Shown here piece after piece: positions 22,293 through 31,937 of a stretch of 64,000 nt of DNA. The stretch is from Mikania micrantha (taxonomy: Eukaryota > Streptophyta > Magnoliopsida > Asterales > Asteraceae), in contig CM018682.1 in NCBI GenBank assembly GCA_009363875.1, forward strand, positions 61,402,031 to 61,466,030, written 5' to 3'. Under the pieces are notes generated by a model. It saw only the letters and a program-made list of their open reading frames with translations. It was not told the origin of the DNA and searched no databases. A program made the position numbers and the translations under genes. Every line of letters begins with the position of its first letter. The first letter of the stretch is position 1.

Positions 22293-22364
22293 ATATACAT
22301 GTCAGTACAAGATATTCAATCAAACATTGAGGTTTAACAAAAATCAGATTCACTGTTATCTGAT

Positions 22365-22543
22365 ATGCCGAATGAACACCATTCGCCGAATGAGTCAACT
22401 GTCGAATGAGGTCCATTCGTCGAATAACTCTCATTCGTCGAATGAGACATGAGTATGACTAGTCATTCGCCGAATGATCCATTCGTCGAATGAGGTTCAT
22501 TCGCCGAATGAGTCATTCGCCGAATGACGACATTCGGCAATTT
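22365..22543. repeat. TTCGSCGAA dyad cluster upstream of ORF3
   Basis: Repeated CATTCGCCGAATGA and TCATTCGTCGAATGA variants, dense between 22365 and 22543. They overlap the presumed untranslated extension of ORF3. Confidence 0.85.
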
Positions 22544-22851
22544 CACTGAGTTCAAAATCCCTTTGTCCAAAATCTCAAATTAATCCAAAAAATCTGGTAA
22601 ACAATCCTCAGAATCGACCGATTAGCAATTTTAAAACTTGACATTTTGAGTTTAAGGTCCATCTTTACAGTTTATTAGTTGGGCGAATTTCAAAACCCTA
22701 AAACCCTAAATGTCAATCGGTTTGACATGATTTCATGGATGGAATTTGCTGAAAATTGATCTCCATATACCTGAGACGAAGTATAAATAGATTATCAGAA
22801 GCAGGATCTATAAAAGTCACAAGAAATCAAATATAGAGTGAAAGTGTGTGT

Positions 22852-23170
22852 TTCGCCGAAAGAGGGGTGTCTGAAATCACGAAAGAGAAATTTGGTCGAA
22901 TGACTCTCATTCAGCCGAAACACAGTTATATACCATAGAGTCATTCGCCGAATGAGCTAGGCGAAAGGTCACATAACCTCTGTTTCATTCGCCGAATGAA
23001 AGTGGCGACTGAGTCATTCGGCAAAGTTCATTCGCCGAATGAGAATGTCGAATGAGACATTCGACACCCTTCATTCGTCGAATGAAGTTCATTCTGTGTA
23101 ACTGATTCGGTCGAATGACTCATTCTCATTCGGCCGAATGAGTCCATTCTGCCTCTCATTCGTACGAATG
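22852..23170. repeat. TTCGSCGAA dyad cluster in the spacer
   Basis: Roughly ten imperfect copies of CATTCGCCGAATGA, CATTCGGCCGAATGA and CATTCGTACGAATGA separated by short unrelated sequence. Confidence 0.85.
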
Positions 23171-23795
23171 AGAGATGACCTTCTCCAAAACTCCAAAAGT
23201 TCACAAATTTGACAATTTTAGCACCAAACTTTTAGCCAATTATGAAGATATGTCTAGTTGGTTCAGGATTCAGATATGACAGACATCCGAATCTACAAAT
23301 GATCATCTAAAACAAAATTGAAAATAGAAAATCTTTTTGTATTTTTCTGAAACAACCATACAACTGTACAAACACACATTAAAAGCAAATAAAAACATAT
23401 TTTTGTGAGAAGCCCATTAATAAGATAACACATATCTCTGATCACATCATATATCCTTCAATGAATGCTTCACTTCAAACACAATTTCATTTTGATACGA
23501 TTACTGATATATTTGTCCAAGTTTAAACTGAACAATACACAACTCTTAAACAAACTAAATGATCACTCATATTTTCTGATTGAGTTCCCCAATTCATTTC
23601 ATCAATCAAGATCAAAATAAGTTCAAAACTCATTTCATCATATCTTAATACCAGTCATCATGAATTCAATAAGATTCAATCATTTATTATCTTTTTGTGT
23701 TTTTCTTGTTCTATCCAAATGGATGGCTTCAGCTAGGTCCGTCCCAGCAATATGGCACATGTATGGAATCGAACTTTATTAGTTTAAGTTTTTCT

Positions 23796-23917
23796 CAAGC
23801 TTAATACCAGCTTGCATTAGGTTTTCTTCAAGCTTAATACCAGCTTGTTTTAATTTTTTTTTTACCAAGCTTAATACCAGCTTGTCTTAGATTTTCTTCA
23901 AGCTTAATACCAGCTTG
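23796..23917. repeat. Four hairpin repeats CAAGCT...AGCTTG
   Basis: CAAGCTTAATACCAGCTTG occurs at 23796, 23829, 23866 and 23899, each an inverted repeat with a seven-base loop, spaced 33-37 bp by T-rich sequence. Confidence 0.88.
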
Positions 23918-24208
23918 CCTTTATTTTTCTTTGAATGAAACCTCATTTGATTCCATGATGACAGGTGTATGCTTGATTTGAGTCAAGAACCATTTCTCAC
24001 TCAAAAGCCTTAATGAGATGGATCCCACAAATCAAACTTTCTAAGTTCTCATAAGTTGTTTATTTGTTTTGTATAGCCAGCCTATCAGTACATCCCATCA
24101 TCATTCTTTTGTGATTTTAGTTCATGCATTCATTTCTGCTTATATGACATAATGAAATCAATGTACTATTTTATTAATCAGGACTATCTCATTTTTAATT
24201 TTTTTTTT

Positions 24209-24315
24209 ATTGTTTTTGGATTTTCAAATTTTCTATTGTTTTTGATTTTTCAAATTTTCTATTGTTTTTGGTTTTTCAAATTTTCTATTGTTTTTGGTTT
24301 TTCAAATTTTCTATA
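24209..24315. repeat. 27-bp A/T-rich tandem repeat
   Basis: About four copies of a module TTTTTCAAATTTTCTATTG with a short TTTTGG linker, just downstream of the pol stop on the element strand. Confidence 0.88.
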
Positions 24316-24434
24316 TCTCCCCCTAAAAACCTAAAAATAGAAAATCTTTTTGTGTTTTTAATAATGAAAAGATAACTGTACAGGAGAAAATGAAAATACT
24401 AGCAATAAAGAAAACTATCTAAGTAAAATGATGA

Positions 24435-26387
24435 TCACTTGTTAGACTCAGATGAGGATTGAACTTCATCCTTTTGGAAAACACCATTAGCCGATAACAG
24501 ATATAAAAATCTGGGTTTATCAAAAGCTTTAGTAAAAAGATCGGATTTTTGGTGATCGGTGTGAATCTTAACCACATCGATTAATTTCTTTTCAAAACAA
24601 TCACGTATGAAGTGATATTTTATGTCGATGTGTTTGGTTTTGGAGTGCTGAACTGGATTTTTAGTGACAGCAATGGCGGCAGTATTATCAACATAAATAG
24701 GAGTGTTAGAAAAATGTAACCCATAGTCCCTGAGTTGCTGTTGAATCCAGATGATTTGTGAACAGCAACTAGCAGCAACAATATATTCAGCTTCACATGT
24801 TGAAGGAGACACCGACGTCTGCTTCTTGCACTGCCAGGTGACTAAACGGTTTCCAAAGAACTGACATCCCGCAGATGTTGACTTGAAATCTCTTTTGCAT
24901 CCGCCATAATCTGAATCACTGTATGCAGTAAGCTCAAAGTTATCATCATTAGGGTACCATAAGCCAAGTTCAGGTGTACCCTTCAGATAACGCATAATCC
25001 TTTTGACAGCAATCAGGTGAGATACTCTTGGTTTGGATTGATAACGTGCACACAAGCAAGTGGCAAACATGATATCTGGCCGAGAAGCAGTGAGATACAT
25101 GAGAGAGCCGATCATTCCCCGGTACAGAGTGGCATCAATTAACTCCCCCTTTTCGTCTGGAGTAATCCCGTGATTAATCGCCAGTGGGGTACCAGCAGGC
25201 TTCGCATCAGACATACTGAACCGGCTCAGAATGTCACCAACGTATTTGGTTTGATGAATAAAAATACCTGCCTCAGACTGATCCACCTGTAAACCCAAGA
25301 AAAACTTCATTTCTCCCATCGAACTCATTTCGAATTTTTCTTTCATTACACTCTCAAATTCCTTGCACAGATTATCATTGGTAGATCCAAAAATTATGTC
25401 ATCCACATATACTTGTACCAAGAGTAAATCACTGTCCTTCTCACGGATGAATAAAGTGCAGTCAATGACACCTCTTCTGAACCCGTTGTTCAGAAGGTGA
25501 GTGGAAAGTGTCTCGTACCACGCTCTCGGAGCCTGATGCAATCCATACAACGCTTTGTCTAGCTTGTAGACTTTATCACGATGCAATGGATCTTCAAATC
25601 CGGGAGGTTGATTGACATACACTGTTTCACTGATAACTCCGTGAAGGAACGCGCTCTTTACATCCATTTGATAAACCTTGAACTTTTTGAAGGATGCATA
25701 AGCCAGAAAGATACGAATGGCTTCTAGTCGAGCGACCGGAGCAAACACCTCATTATAATCCAATCCCTCTATCTGTCTGAATCCTTGAACCACCAGACGA
25801 GCCTTGTTTCTCACAATTATCCCGTGATCATCCTTTTTGCAACGAAGAACCCATCTAGTGCCAATGACTTTTGCACCTTTGGGTTTATCAACTAGTTGCC
25901 AGACTCCTAACTTCTTGAACTGCAAAAGTTCCTCTTGCATGGCGTCTACCCATGATTCTTCTTTGAGGGCTTCAGTGACGGTACGCGGTTCCACTTGAGA
26001 TATAAAGCAGGAATGAGCACAAAAGCTTACATCTGCAAAATCAAGAATGTCTGCAAGACCACCTGAAGAAATCTGACTACGAGTCTTCACTCCGTCTAAA
26101 GGACTCCCAATAATGTTGTCTTGAGGATGAATTCGATTGATTCGTCCAACAGGATGAGTAGGAACCTCAACCTCAGGATCTAAGTTATTCAAATTCAAAT
26201 CCTCAAGACCTGGTACAAGATTATCAACAACTGGTTCAGGAGCAGCTGGGGGATTGTCATCTGTGTCTGAGCTGTCATCATTTATCTGTGTAGAGGGACC
26301 AGATGTAGATGTAGGTTGAAAAGTAGCATCGGGGGCATTTTGTACATCATACAACATCTGAACTGCTACATCTTCATCTGAGTACAT
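24435..26387 (-). pseudogene. pol: pol, second part: reverse transcriptase and RNase H (copy A)
   Basis: 650 codons. The copia RT domain begins near residue 145 (ESWVDAMQEEL) and includes the catalytic QVYVDDIIFG motif. RNase H follows (AYSDSDYGG, CEAEY, YVDN, HSKTKHID), and the end DLFTKAFDKPRF is typical of SIRE-type pol. The frame overlaps the integrase frame by 22 nt in the -1 register, so this part is not translated as one polyprotein without a shift. The listed ATG at 26387 is an artefact of that break. Domains themselves look complete. Confidence 0.9.
25132..25154 (-). promoter_or_regulatory. Internal polypurine tract-like site in RT/RNase H
   Basis: GCATCAATTAACTCCCCCTT on the + strand matches the 3' LTR/polypurine junction (GCATCAACAAACTCCCCCTT at 18710-18729) at 18 of 20 positions. 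It lies within coding sequence (KGELID). It could act as a central polypurine tract; chance is possible. Confidence 0.4.
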
Positions 26388-27766
26388 GTGGGCATATTGA
26401 ATGAGTCAAAAAGACTAGAATAGTCAAACATCCAATCTGGCCCTTTTCCAGGTGGGGGCATTGTATACTTTTGAACATCCACGTGGTACCACTCCTCCAC
26501 ATTATGAGTTGCAATGTTGTAAACTCGTTTATTTGGAGTGCTGTACCCAAGAAAGTACCCTTCTTCCACCTTTTCATTAAACTTGCCTTGCTCATGTTTC
26601 TTAAGCATAGTGCATGGAGCACCAAATGGTTCTAGATACTTAAGATTTGGCTTTCGATTACGGAGCAGTTCAAAGCAAGTCTTCCCATGTCTCTTCACAA
26701 TAAGAACCCGGTTCAATGTGTAACAAGCATTGGCAACAGCTTCATTCCAGAATTGAACCGGTAGAGAAGAATCAGCAAGCATAGTTCTAGCAGCCTCAAT
26801 CAATGTCCTATTCTTTCGTTCAGCAACACCATTCATCTGTGGAACGTATGGAGCACTAAACTGTTGAACTATGCCTTTTGCATTACAAAAATTCTCCATG
26901 TTGTGATTTTTGAACTCCGTTCCATTATCAGTTCGAAATTGACGAATCTTGAGCTTATAAAGAGATTCAAGTTTGGTAACCAGAACTTGAATGCAATCAA
27001 ACGTTTCTGATTTCTCTTTTAAAAAGAAGACCCATGAGTATCTGGAGTATTCATCAGTGATAACAAGGCAGTATTGATCTCCAGCTATACTCTTCCGATT
27101 TACTGGACCGAACAAATCCATGTGGAGAAGCTCAAGAGGAACATTGATTGAATGATACTTTTTCAGCTTATGAGACTGCTTAGACTGCTTTCCCTTCTTG
27201 CACGAAACACAGATATCAGACAGCTTAAAATTTTTCAAGCTAACTCCCTCAACCAAACTGTTGTGTACCAAATGATTCATCTTGCGCAAACTCAAATGGC
27301 CCATCCTCTTATGCCAAAGAATTGAATCTTTCTCAGTTGCCTTTGTCATAAAACATGAAGCTGTGGAGGATGTAGTTGAAGCTGTGGCCATATTGAGAAC
27401 GTACAAGTCTTGTTTTCTTGGAGCAGACATTAAAATCCAATCTTCTGGTATCTGCACACCTTGCTTGAGAATATAACACTTTGAGTCATCAAATAGAACC
27501 TTGTACTCTTTGTCACAAATCTGAGAGACAGACAGGAGATTGTTTTCCAACTGTTTGACATATCTGACATTATCGAACGAAACCTGTCCATTTGTCAAGA
27601 TACCCTCTCCTGTAATGAAACCACCCTTGTCTCCAGCAAAAGCTACATAGCCACCTCGAACTGCGTTCACATTGGTGAGCAGAGAAATATCACCGGTCAT
27701 GTGTCTGGAAGCCCCACTATCAACGATCCAATTGCTGTTCACTCCAGCTTTTGGGGCAACCTGCAC
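26366..27766 (-). pseudogene. pol: pol, first part: protease and integrase (copy A)
   Basis: Protease motif NWIVDSGASRHMTG near the start. The GAG-pre-integrase zinc finger (HKRMGH ... CVSC) comes at about residues 150-195. The integrase core has the D, D and E residues in HMDLFGP, RTDNGTEF and NGVAERKNRTL. The frame ends at TAG 26366-26368, just after the integrase C-terminal FDYSSLFDSFNMP segment. RT continues in the -1 register, so a small indel near 26380 has broken pol. No ATG exists at the start: the region follows gag in the +1 register across a 28-nt gap. Confidence 0.9.
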
Positions 27767-27794
27767 AATAAAGAGACTATCAGTTTACATTGGG
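27767..27794 (-). other. 28-nt GT...AG gap between gag and pol
   Basis: Just before the gag stop the element strand reads AATGTAAAC, and 28 nt later TATTGTGCAG followed by GTTGCC. The segment begins GT and ends AG, includes the gag stop TGA, and its length is the one that would bring gag and pol into the same register if it were absent. It is far shorter than known plant introns. Coordinates are good to a few bases. Confidence 0.5.
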
Positions 27795-30686
27795 AACCCA
27801 AGCCTTTACGGTCTTGGGTTGACCCATTGAGTCTCGGATCCAAACATCGATCCATTTTCCCTTAGGAATAGGTTTATCTGAAATTTGTGGAACAGACACC
27901 TCAGATGATTTAACTTTCCAAATTGCATTTTTATCAAAAGAGGTTTTCAGATAAATGGATGATGATTTTGATTGGTTAATTTTAACCCCATTTGGAACAA
28001 CCAAAGTTTCCAGCTTTCCCTTTCCCTTGTCTGAAATCTTAGACTGAGTGTGAGATGTAGATTTTTGCTGAAAAGACTTAGGCACAGATTTTACTGGTTT
28101 TGGTAAAGCAGACTTTAAGTTTTTGAAAGGAACAATCTTAGGTCTAATCAACTGAGGACAAAACCTCACAATATGCCCTGGTTCACCACACTCAAAACAG
28201 ACTTTATCACCTTTTTTATGAAAATGTTTCAAATCTGAAAAAGACTTTTTAGTTGATTTAAAAACATTTGATTTCTGACAATCTGGCTCAAAACCCAAAC
28301 CCTTTCTTCCTTTGTTACCAAACTGAGCTGATTTGGTATCACAATTAGTTTCAGACCCCTGTGAAGCTTTAACAAAGCATAATTCTTTGTAAATCTTTGA
28401 TTTGGAGATTGGGTCACCTTTTATGACAACAGGGGTTTGATTCCGAGGAGTACTATACTCTGATTCATCCTCGGAATCCAAGACCCAATCTTCAACAACT
28501 CCATCCACACGAGATCTAGCAGTCTTTGATGAACTCTGAGTTGTACTCAGACCAACTGGATCAATTACTAACGGAGTAGTAACTTGAAAATCCTTTACAT
28601 CTTTGTCATTTGGAGTATTGACAAAAGCATTGAGGATTGGTGGAGGACACTTTTGATAGTTAACCTGTTCCTTCCCCTGATCAGTACCCCTACTGATCAT
28701 GTGCTCAATGATATAAGAAGAGTTCTCATAGCTCTTGAGCTTCTGACCTAAAGTCTCATAATCACATTCAACAATTGCTAACTTCTTCTTGATCTCATTT
28801 ATGGTATTGAGATAAGAAGTTATAGCATCTTGCTTGTTCAGAACAGCGATCTCGGCCTCATGCAATTGTCGATTTAAAAGATCAATTTTATTTTGAAAAT
28901 CCTTTTCATTAGATTTTAAAACTTTGTTTGCTTCAATGCACAGGTCGAGATCGGTCATCAGATCACTGTTATGCTTCTGATAGGCAAGAACCTTACTCCT
29001 AAGGTCAACACAATTGAAACAATCAGATTGAGAAGATGAACAATCAGTGTATACCTGCTCAGAAGAATCAGTAGAAGCAGAAGAATTTGCCATTAAGGCA
29101 AATTGAGTTGAGGAGTCATCAGCTTCACAATCAGATTCTTGAGTGTCAGAATCCGTCAAACTGTCTGATTCTGAACTTGATGTCTTGTCATCAATCACCA
29201 ATGAATCTTCCTGACTGCTTTCTTCATCAAGATCTTCAGAATTCTGAATCTCTGCTACACATGCTTTATCTTGATCTTCCTTGTCAGCATTGAATCTGAA
29301 GTCCCAATTCACCCCTTCATCTTGTTGAACCATTAAAGCTTTACTACCAGAAGATGAAGATCCAGCTGTAGAAGGAGAATCAATAGGAACTAATCGCCTT
29401 TCAGAATTAGCAGGGGCTGACTTCTGATGCTGAAATGGGTTCTTGTTTCCAGCTTTCTTAGGCTGCTTGCACTGTCTGGCAAAGTGACCCTTCTCACCAC
29501 AGTTGTAGCAAGTAACAGATGCCATATCAAATCCAAACTTAGACTCCTTGTTTAGATTGATGTCCTTCCCGGTCCTCTTCACAAACTCCTTAGCTCTTCT
29601 AACTGCACTAGCCAATGCCCACATGATGTCAATTCTTTCCATATCATCATGATCAATCTGAGAGTAGTCATCATTGGTCAAATATGGATTGCCGATCTGA
29701 CCAGCAACTAATCCATCATATGAACTAACCAATGTTGACAAAAGACCCATGTGCTCTTTAGCAATCTCAACTGTGACCTTATCAAAGTTATCTGTTTTCA
29801 GACTTGCAGTAGGCTGATGATGCTCCTGTTGTGAGCAAGATGAAGAAGATGGGCTAAAGTGCATCTGAGCTGCAGATGGAGCTTCAGATGTTTTAGATAC
29901 AAAAGCAGTCTTCAGAGGAGCATGAGTTGTAGCTTTGTCAACTGTGGGTGTGGAGTAGTACAGAGAAGGATCTTGAACTTGCACAACACTCTTTGCCTTC
30001 CACTTGTTCTCTATCTCCTGTTCCTTCAATTTCTGAATAAAATCATTGATGTCCATATGAGCCATCATTTGATTTTGCTTAAGTACCATCAAGAAAGACT
30101 CCCACTTTGGAGGTAGTGCATCTGCCAAACATTGAATCTTCTCTTGAGTTGTAGTTTTGACCTCGTGGTTGAACAACTCACTCAACAAATGATAGAACCT
30201 TGCAATCAACTCATCAAGAGACTCATTACCCACATACATAAAGCTATTGAACTCTTTCCTTAAAGCTTTAGACTTAATGCTCTTTAAGGCATCATTCCCT
30301 TCATATCTTTGTTGCAAAGCATCCCAGAGTTGTTTAGAAGAAGAAAACTGTCTAAATTGATGGAAGATGTCTGTAGCAATGGACTGTGACAAAATAGCAT
30401 AAGCTTTCTTCTCATAGTCATACAGTTTTCTTTGAGGCTCGGTCATCCGTGTAACCATCATAGGAGTTCCATCCTCATTTAAAGGCCTCAAATATCCTCC
30501 CTCTATCATCATCCATAGATTTGTATCCACTCCATTGATATGAATCTCAAATCTATACTTCCAGTGAGGATAGTCATCCAAAGTCAACAACTTAGGAGCT
30601 TTGTTTGAGTTCCCGGTTTCATTCTCTGTCAACAAGAGAGTCTGAATGCGATGGTTTTGGTTAGCCATGAGTGCTAGATCCTCCAT
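27780..30686 (-). CDS. gag: gag polyprotein of copia element (copy A)
   Basis: 968 codons from the ATG at 30686; the frame extends to 30713 but without an earlier ATG. The N-terminal part (about 25-240) is the copia gag domain (LTLDDYPHWKYRFEIH, SKQLWDALQQRYEG). CCHC knuckle 1, CYNCGEKGHFARQC, is at about residue 400; knuckle 2, CFECGEPGHIVRFC, at about 837. Between them lie an acidic serine-rich segment and a coiled coil (about 540-640). The C-terminus ends VKAWVPNVN. It would form the virus-like particle. No internal break is visible. The central third differs from copy B in a dense patch (28480-29369). Confidence 0.9.
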   Translation of the reverse strand: MEDLALMANQNHRIQTLLLTENETGNSNKAPKLLTLDDYPHWKYRFEIHINGVDTNLWMMIEGGYLRPLNEDGTPMMVTRMTEPQRKLYDYEKKAYAILSQSIATDIFHQFRQFSSSKQLWDALQQRYEGNDALKSIKSKALRKEFNSFMYVGNESLDELIARFYHLLSELFNHEVKTTTQEKIQCLADALPPKWESFLMVLKQNQMMAHMDINDFIQKLKEQEIENKWKAKSVVQVQDPSLYYSTPTVDKATTHAPLKTAFVSKTSEAPSAAQMHFSPSSSSCSQQEHHQPTASLKTDNFDKVTVEIAKEHMGLLSTLVSSYDGLVAGQIGNPYLTNDDYSQIDHDDMERIDIMWALASAVRRAKEFVKRTGKDINLNKESKFGFDMASVTCYNCGEKGHFARQCKQPKKAGNKNPFQHQKSAPANSERRLVPIDSPSTAGSSSSGSKALMVQQDEGVNWDFRFNADKEDQDKACVAEIQNSEDLDEESSQEDSLVIDDKTSSSESDSLTDSDTQESDCEADDSSTQFALMANSSASTDSSEQVYTDCSSSQSDCFNCVDLRSKVLAYQKHNSDLMTDLDLCIEANKVLKSNEKDFQNKIDLLNRQLHEAEIAVLNKQDAITSYLNTINEIKKKLAIVECDYETLGQKLKSYENSSYIIEHMISRGTDQGKEQVNYQKCPPPILNAFVNTPNDKDVKDFQVTTPLVIDPVGLSTTQSSSKTARSRVDGVVEDWVLDSEDESEYSTPRNQTPVVIKGDPISKSKIYKELCFVKASQGSETNCDTKSAQFGNKGRKGLGFEPDCQKSNVFKSTKKSFSDLKHFHKKGDKVCFECGEPGHIVRFCPQLIRPKIVPFKNLKSALPKPVKSVPKSFQQKSTSHTQSKISDKGKGKLETLVVPNGVKINQSKSSSIYLKTSFDKNAIWKVKSSEVSVPQISDKPIPKGKWIDVWIRDSMGQPKTVKAWVPNVN

Positions 30687-30737
30687 TTGATCAGAAGTAG
30701 TAAAATTCAACACTTAGAAAAAAATTCAGAAGTAGCT

Positions 30738-31007
30738 GGCGAATGACTACTATTCTGGCGAATGTCGGGGGCCGAATGAGTAGAAACTGGCGAATGACAA
30801 GCTGAGTATGACAACAGACGAATGAGTGAGTCGAATGACCTATTCGGCTAATGGCAGATCGAATGAGGTCTTTCGCCGAATGAGAATGGAGAATGAGGCT
30901 TATTCGGCGAATGTGAATGGCGAAGGAGCTATTCGCCGAATGAGACCTATTCGGCGAATGAAGGGCTATTCGGCTGAACTTATTCGGCCGCCAGAGTCAT
31001 TCGGCGA
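30738..31007. repeat. TTCGSCGAA dyad cluster in the 5' leader
   Basis: About fifteen full or half copies of TTCGGCGAATG and related dyads between primer site and gag. The track records a short open frame here, but it only translates the repeat and is not supported as a gene. Confidence 0.85.
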
Positions 31008-31272
31008 TCTGGGGTTTTTGACAACGAAAATCGTGATAACTTGCAATTTTGATCAAATCTAACCACCAAATTTGGTACAGAAGTTCAAGACATGATAGCA
31101 AACCAATTGGGAAAGATTTAGGGCAATCAAACCACAAAAACACTTGATTTTTCAATGAAATAGTAACTTGGGAAGCAAGAAATTTAGGGTTTTTGGAAGT
31201 TACGAAAATCAGGGTTTTGGGAATCTCAGATCTGTTGATTTTGAGTGGAAATCGAGTAGAATCAAGAGCCAA

Positions 31273-31285
31273 GGCTCTGATACCA
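31273..31285 (-). promoter_or_regulatory. Primer binding site of copy A
   Basis: On the element strand TGGTATCAGAGCC begins three bases after the 5' LTR. This is the canonical plant copia site complementary to the 3' end of initiator methionine tRNA. Confidence 0.93.
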
Positions 31286-31288
31286 CTT

Positions 31289-31937
31289 TGTTGGACCGAT
31301 CGGGAGCTCGGAAACAATCCGAATCCAATAGAAAACTACTCAATAACCTCTGGGATAGTGCGGAATCCTATTCCAGGGTTTTCCAATCGAAACCAACAGG
31401 AACCGTGGTGATCCGAGGCTGTAGAAACAACTTGGAAGCAATGATCGAACACCACGGGTTGAGAATCGAACTTGGATGATCAAGAACCACTCAGATCTTC
31501 TAGGGTTTTGACACTGGAGTGCTAGGGAAGAAGGAGGGCTCTGAAAAGTTAGGTTTGAAATGATTTGAACATCTATATATAGGCTGTAGTCATTCGGCCG
31601 AATGAGTGGCCGAAGCAGCTCATTCGGCGAATGACTAAGCTCGAATGAGCAGTCATTCGAATGAGTCATTCGGCGAATGACTCATTCTGAACTCAGACAT
31701 TCGCTATAACCTTCATTCGCCGAATGACTTCATTCTAGAGTCATTCGGCCGAATGAGTAACCTTCATACTCAATTCAGTTTATAATCAGATCAACTAAAT
31801 AGATAAACATTAGTAGACAATAATCAATAGAAATAAACATTATGAAATAGATATAAAGACAACTTCCATTAATACTTTGAACATTTACATGATAAGAGTT
31901 ACAAAACTGAACTAGGGACAATAAACATGCATCAACA
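31289..31937 (-). repeat. 5' LTR of copy A
   Basis: 649 bp, same length and apparently same sequence as 18070-18718. Dyad cluster at 31590-31758; TATA box at about 31569-31581 on the minus strand. Confidence 0.93.

Larger units (their letters stand above)
22276..24434 (-). other. Noncoding spacer between pol and ORF3
   Basis: About 2.1 kb with no credible ORF. In element order it holds an A/T-rich 27-bp repeat (24209-24315), four hairpin repeats (23796-23917), two TTCGSCGAA dyad clusters (22852-23170 and 22365-22543), a short stretch with two AAACCCTAA motifs near 22700, and a polypyrimidine/CAG signal just before ORF3. A purine-rich AGGGGGAG lies at about 24316-24324, soon after the pol stop. 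The rest shows nothing I recognise. Confidence 0.75.
18070..31937 (-). mobile_element. Ty1/copia retrotransposon, SIRE/Maximus-like, copy A (13.9 kb)
   Basis: It has 649-bp LTRs at both ends with TGTTGA...TCCAACA termini on the element strand, flanked by CGATT duplications. Order on its strand: 5' LTR 31937-31289, primer site 31285-31273, dyad-rich leader, gag, protease-integrase, RT-RNase H, 2-kb spacer, ORF3, polypurine tract, 3' LTR. Integrase before RT makes it copia. The long gag with two zinc knuckles and the extra 3' ORF suggest the SIRE/Maximus lineage. The two LTRs look identical by eye, so insertion was recent. The element lies opposite to the array. A frameshift in pol makes it probably non-autonomous. 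Confidence 0.94.

Noticed and set aside
22275..22434. Start of ORF3 at the upstream ATG (22434), with a hydrophobic stretch that could pass for a signal anchor
   Set aside because: The first 53 codons overlap dyad repeats and a polypyrimidine/CAG signal; the domain homologous in style to other elements begins at MAGYK, so the apparent membrane segment is probably untranslated.
22690..22712. Telomere repeats (two AAACCCTAA motifs)
   Set aside because: Only two copies; a telo-box-like coincidence in the spacer rather than interstitial telomere.
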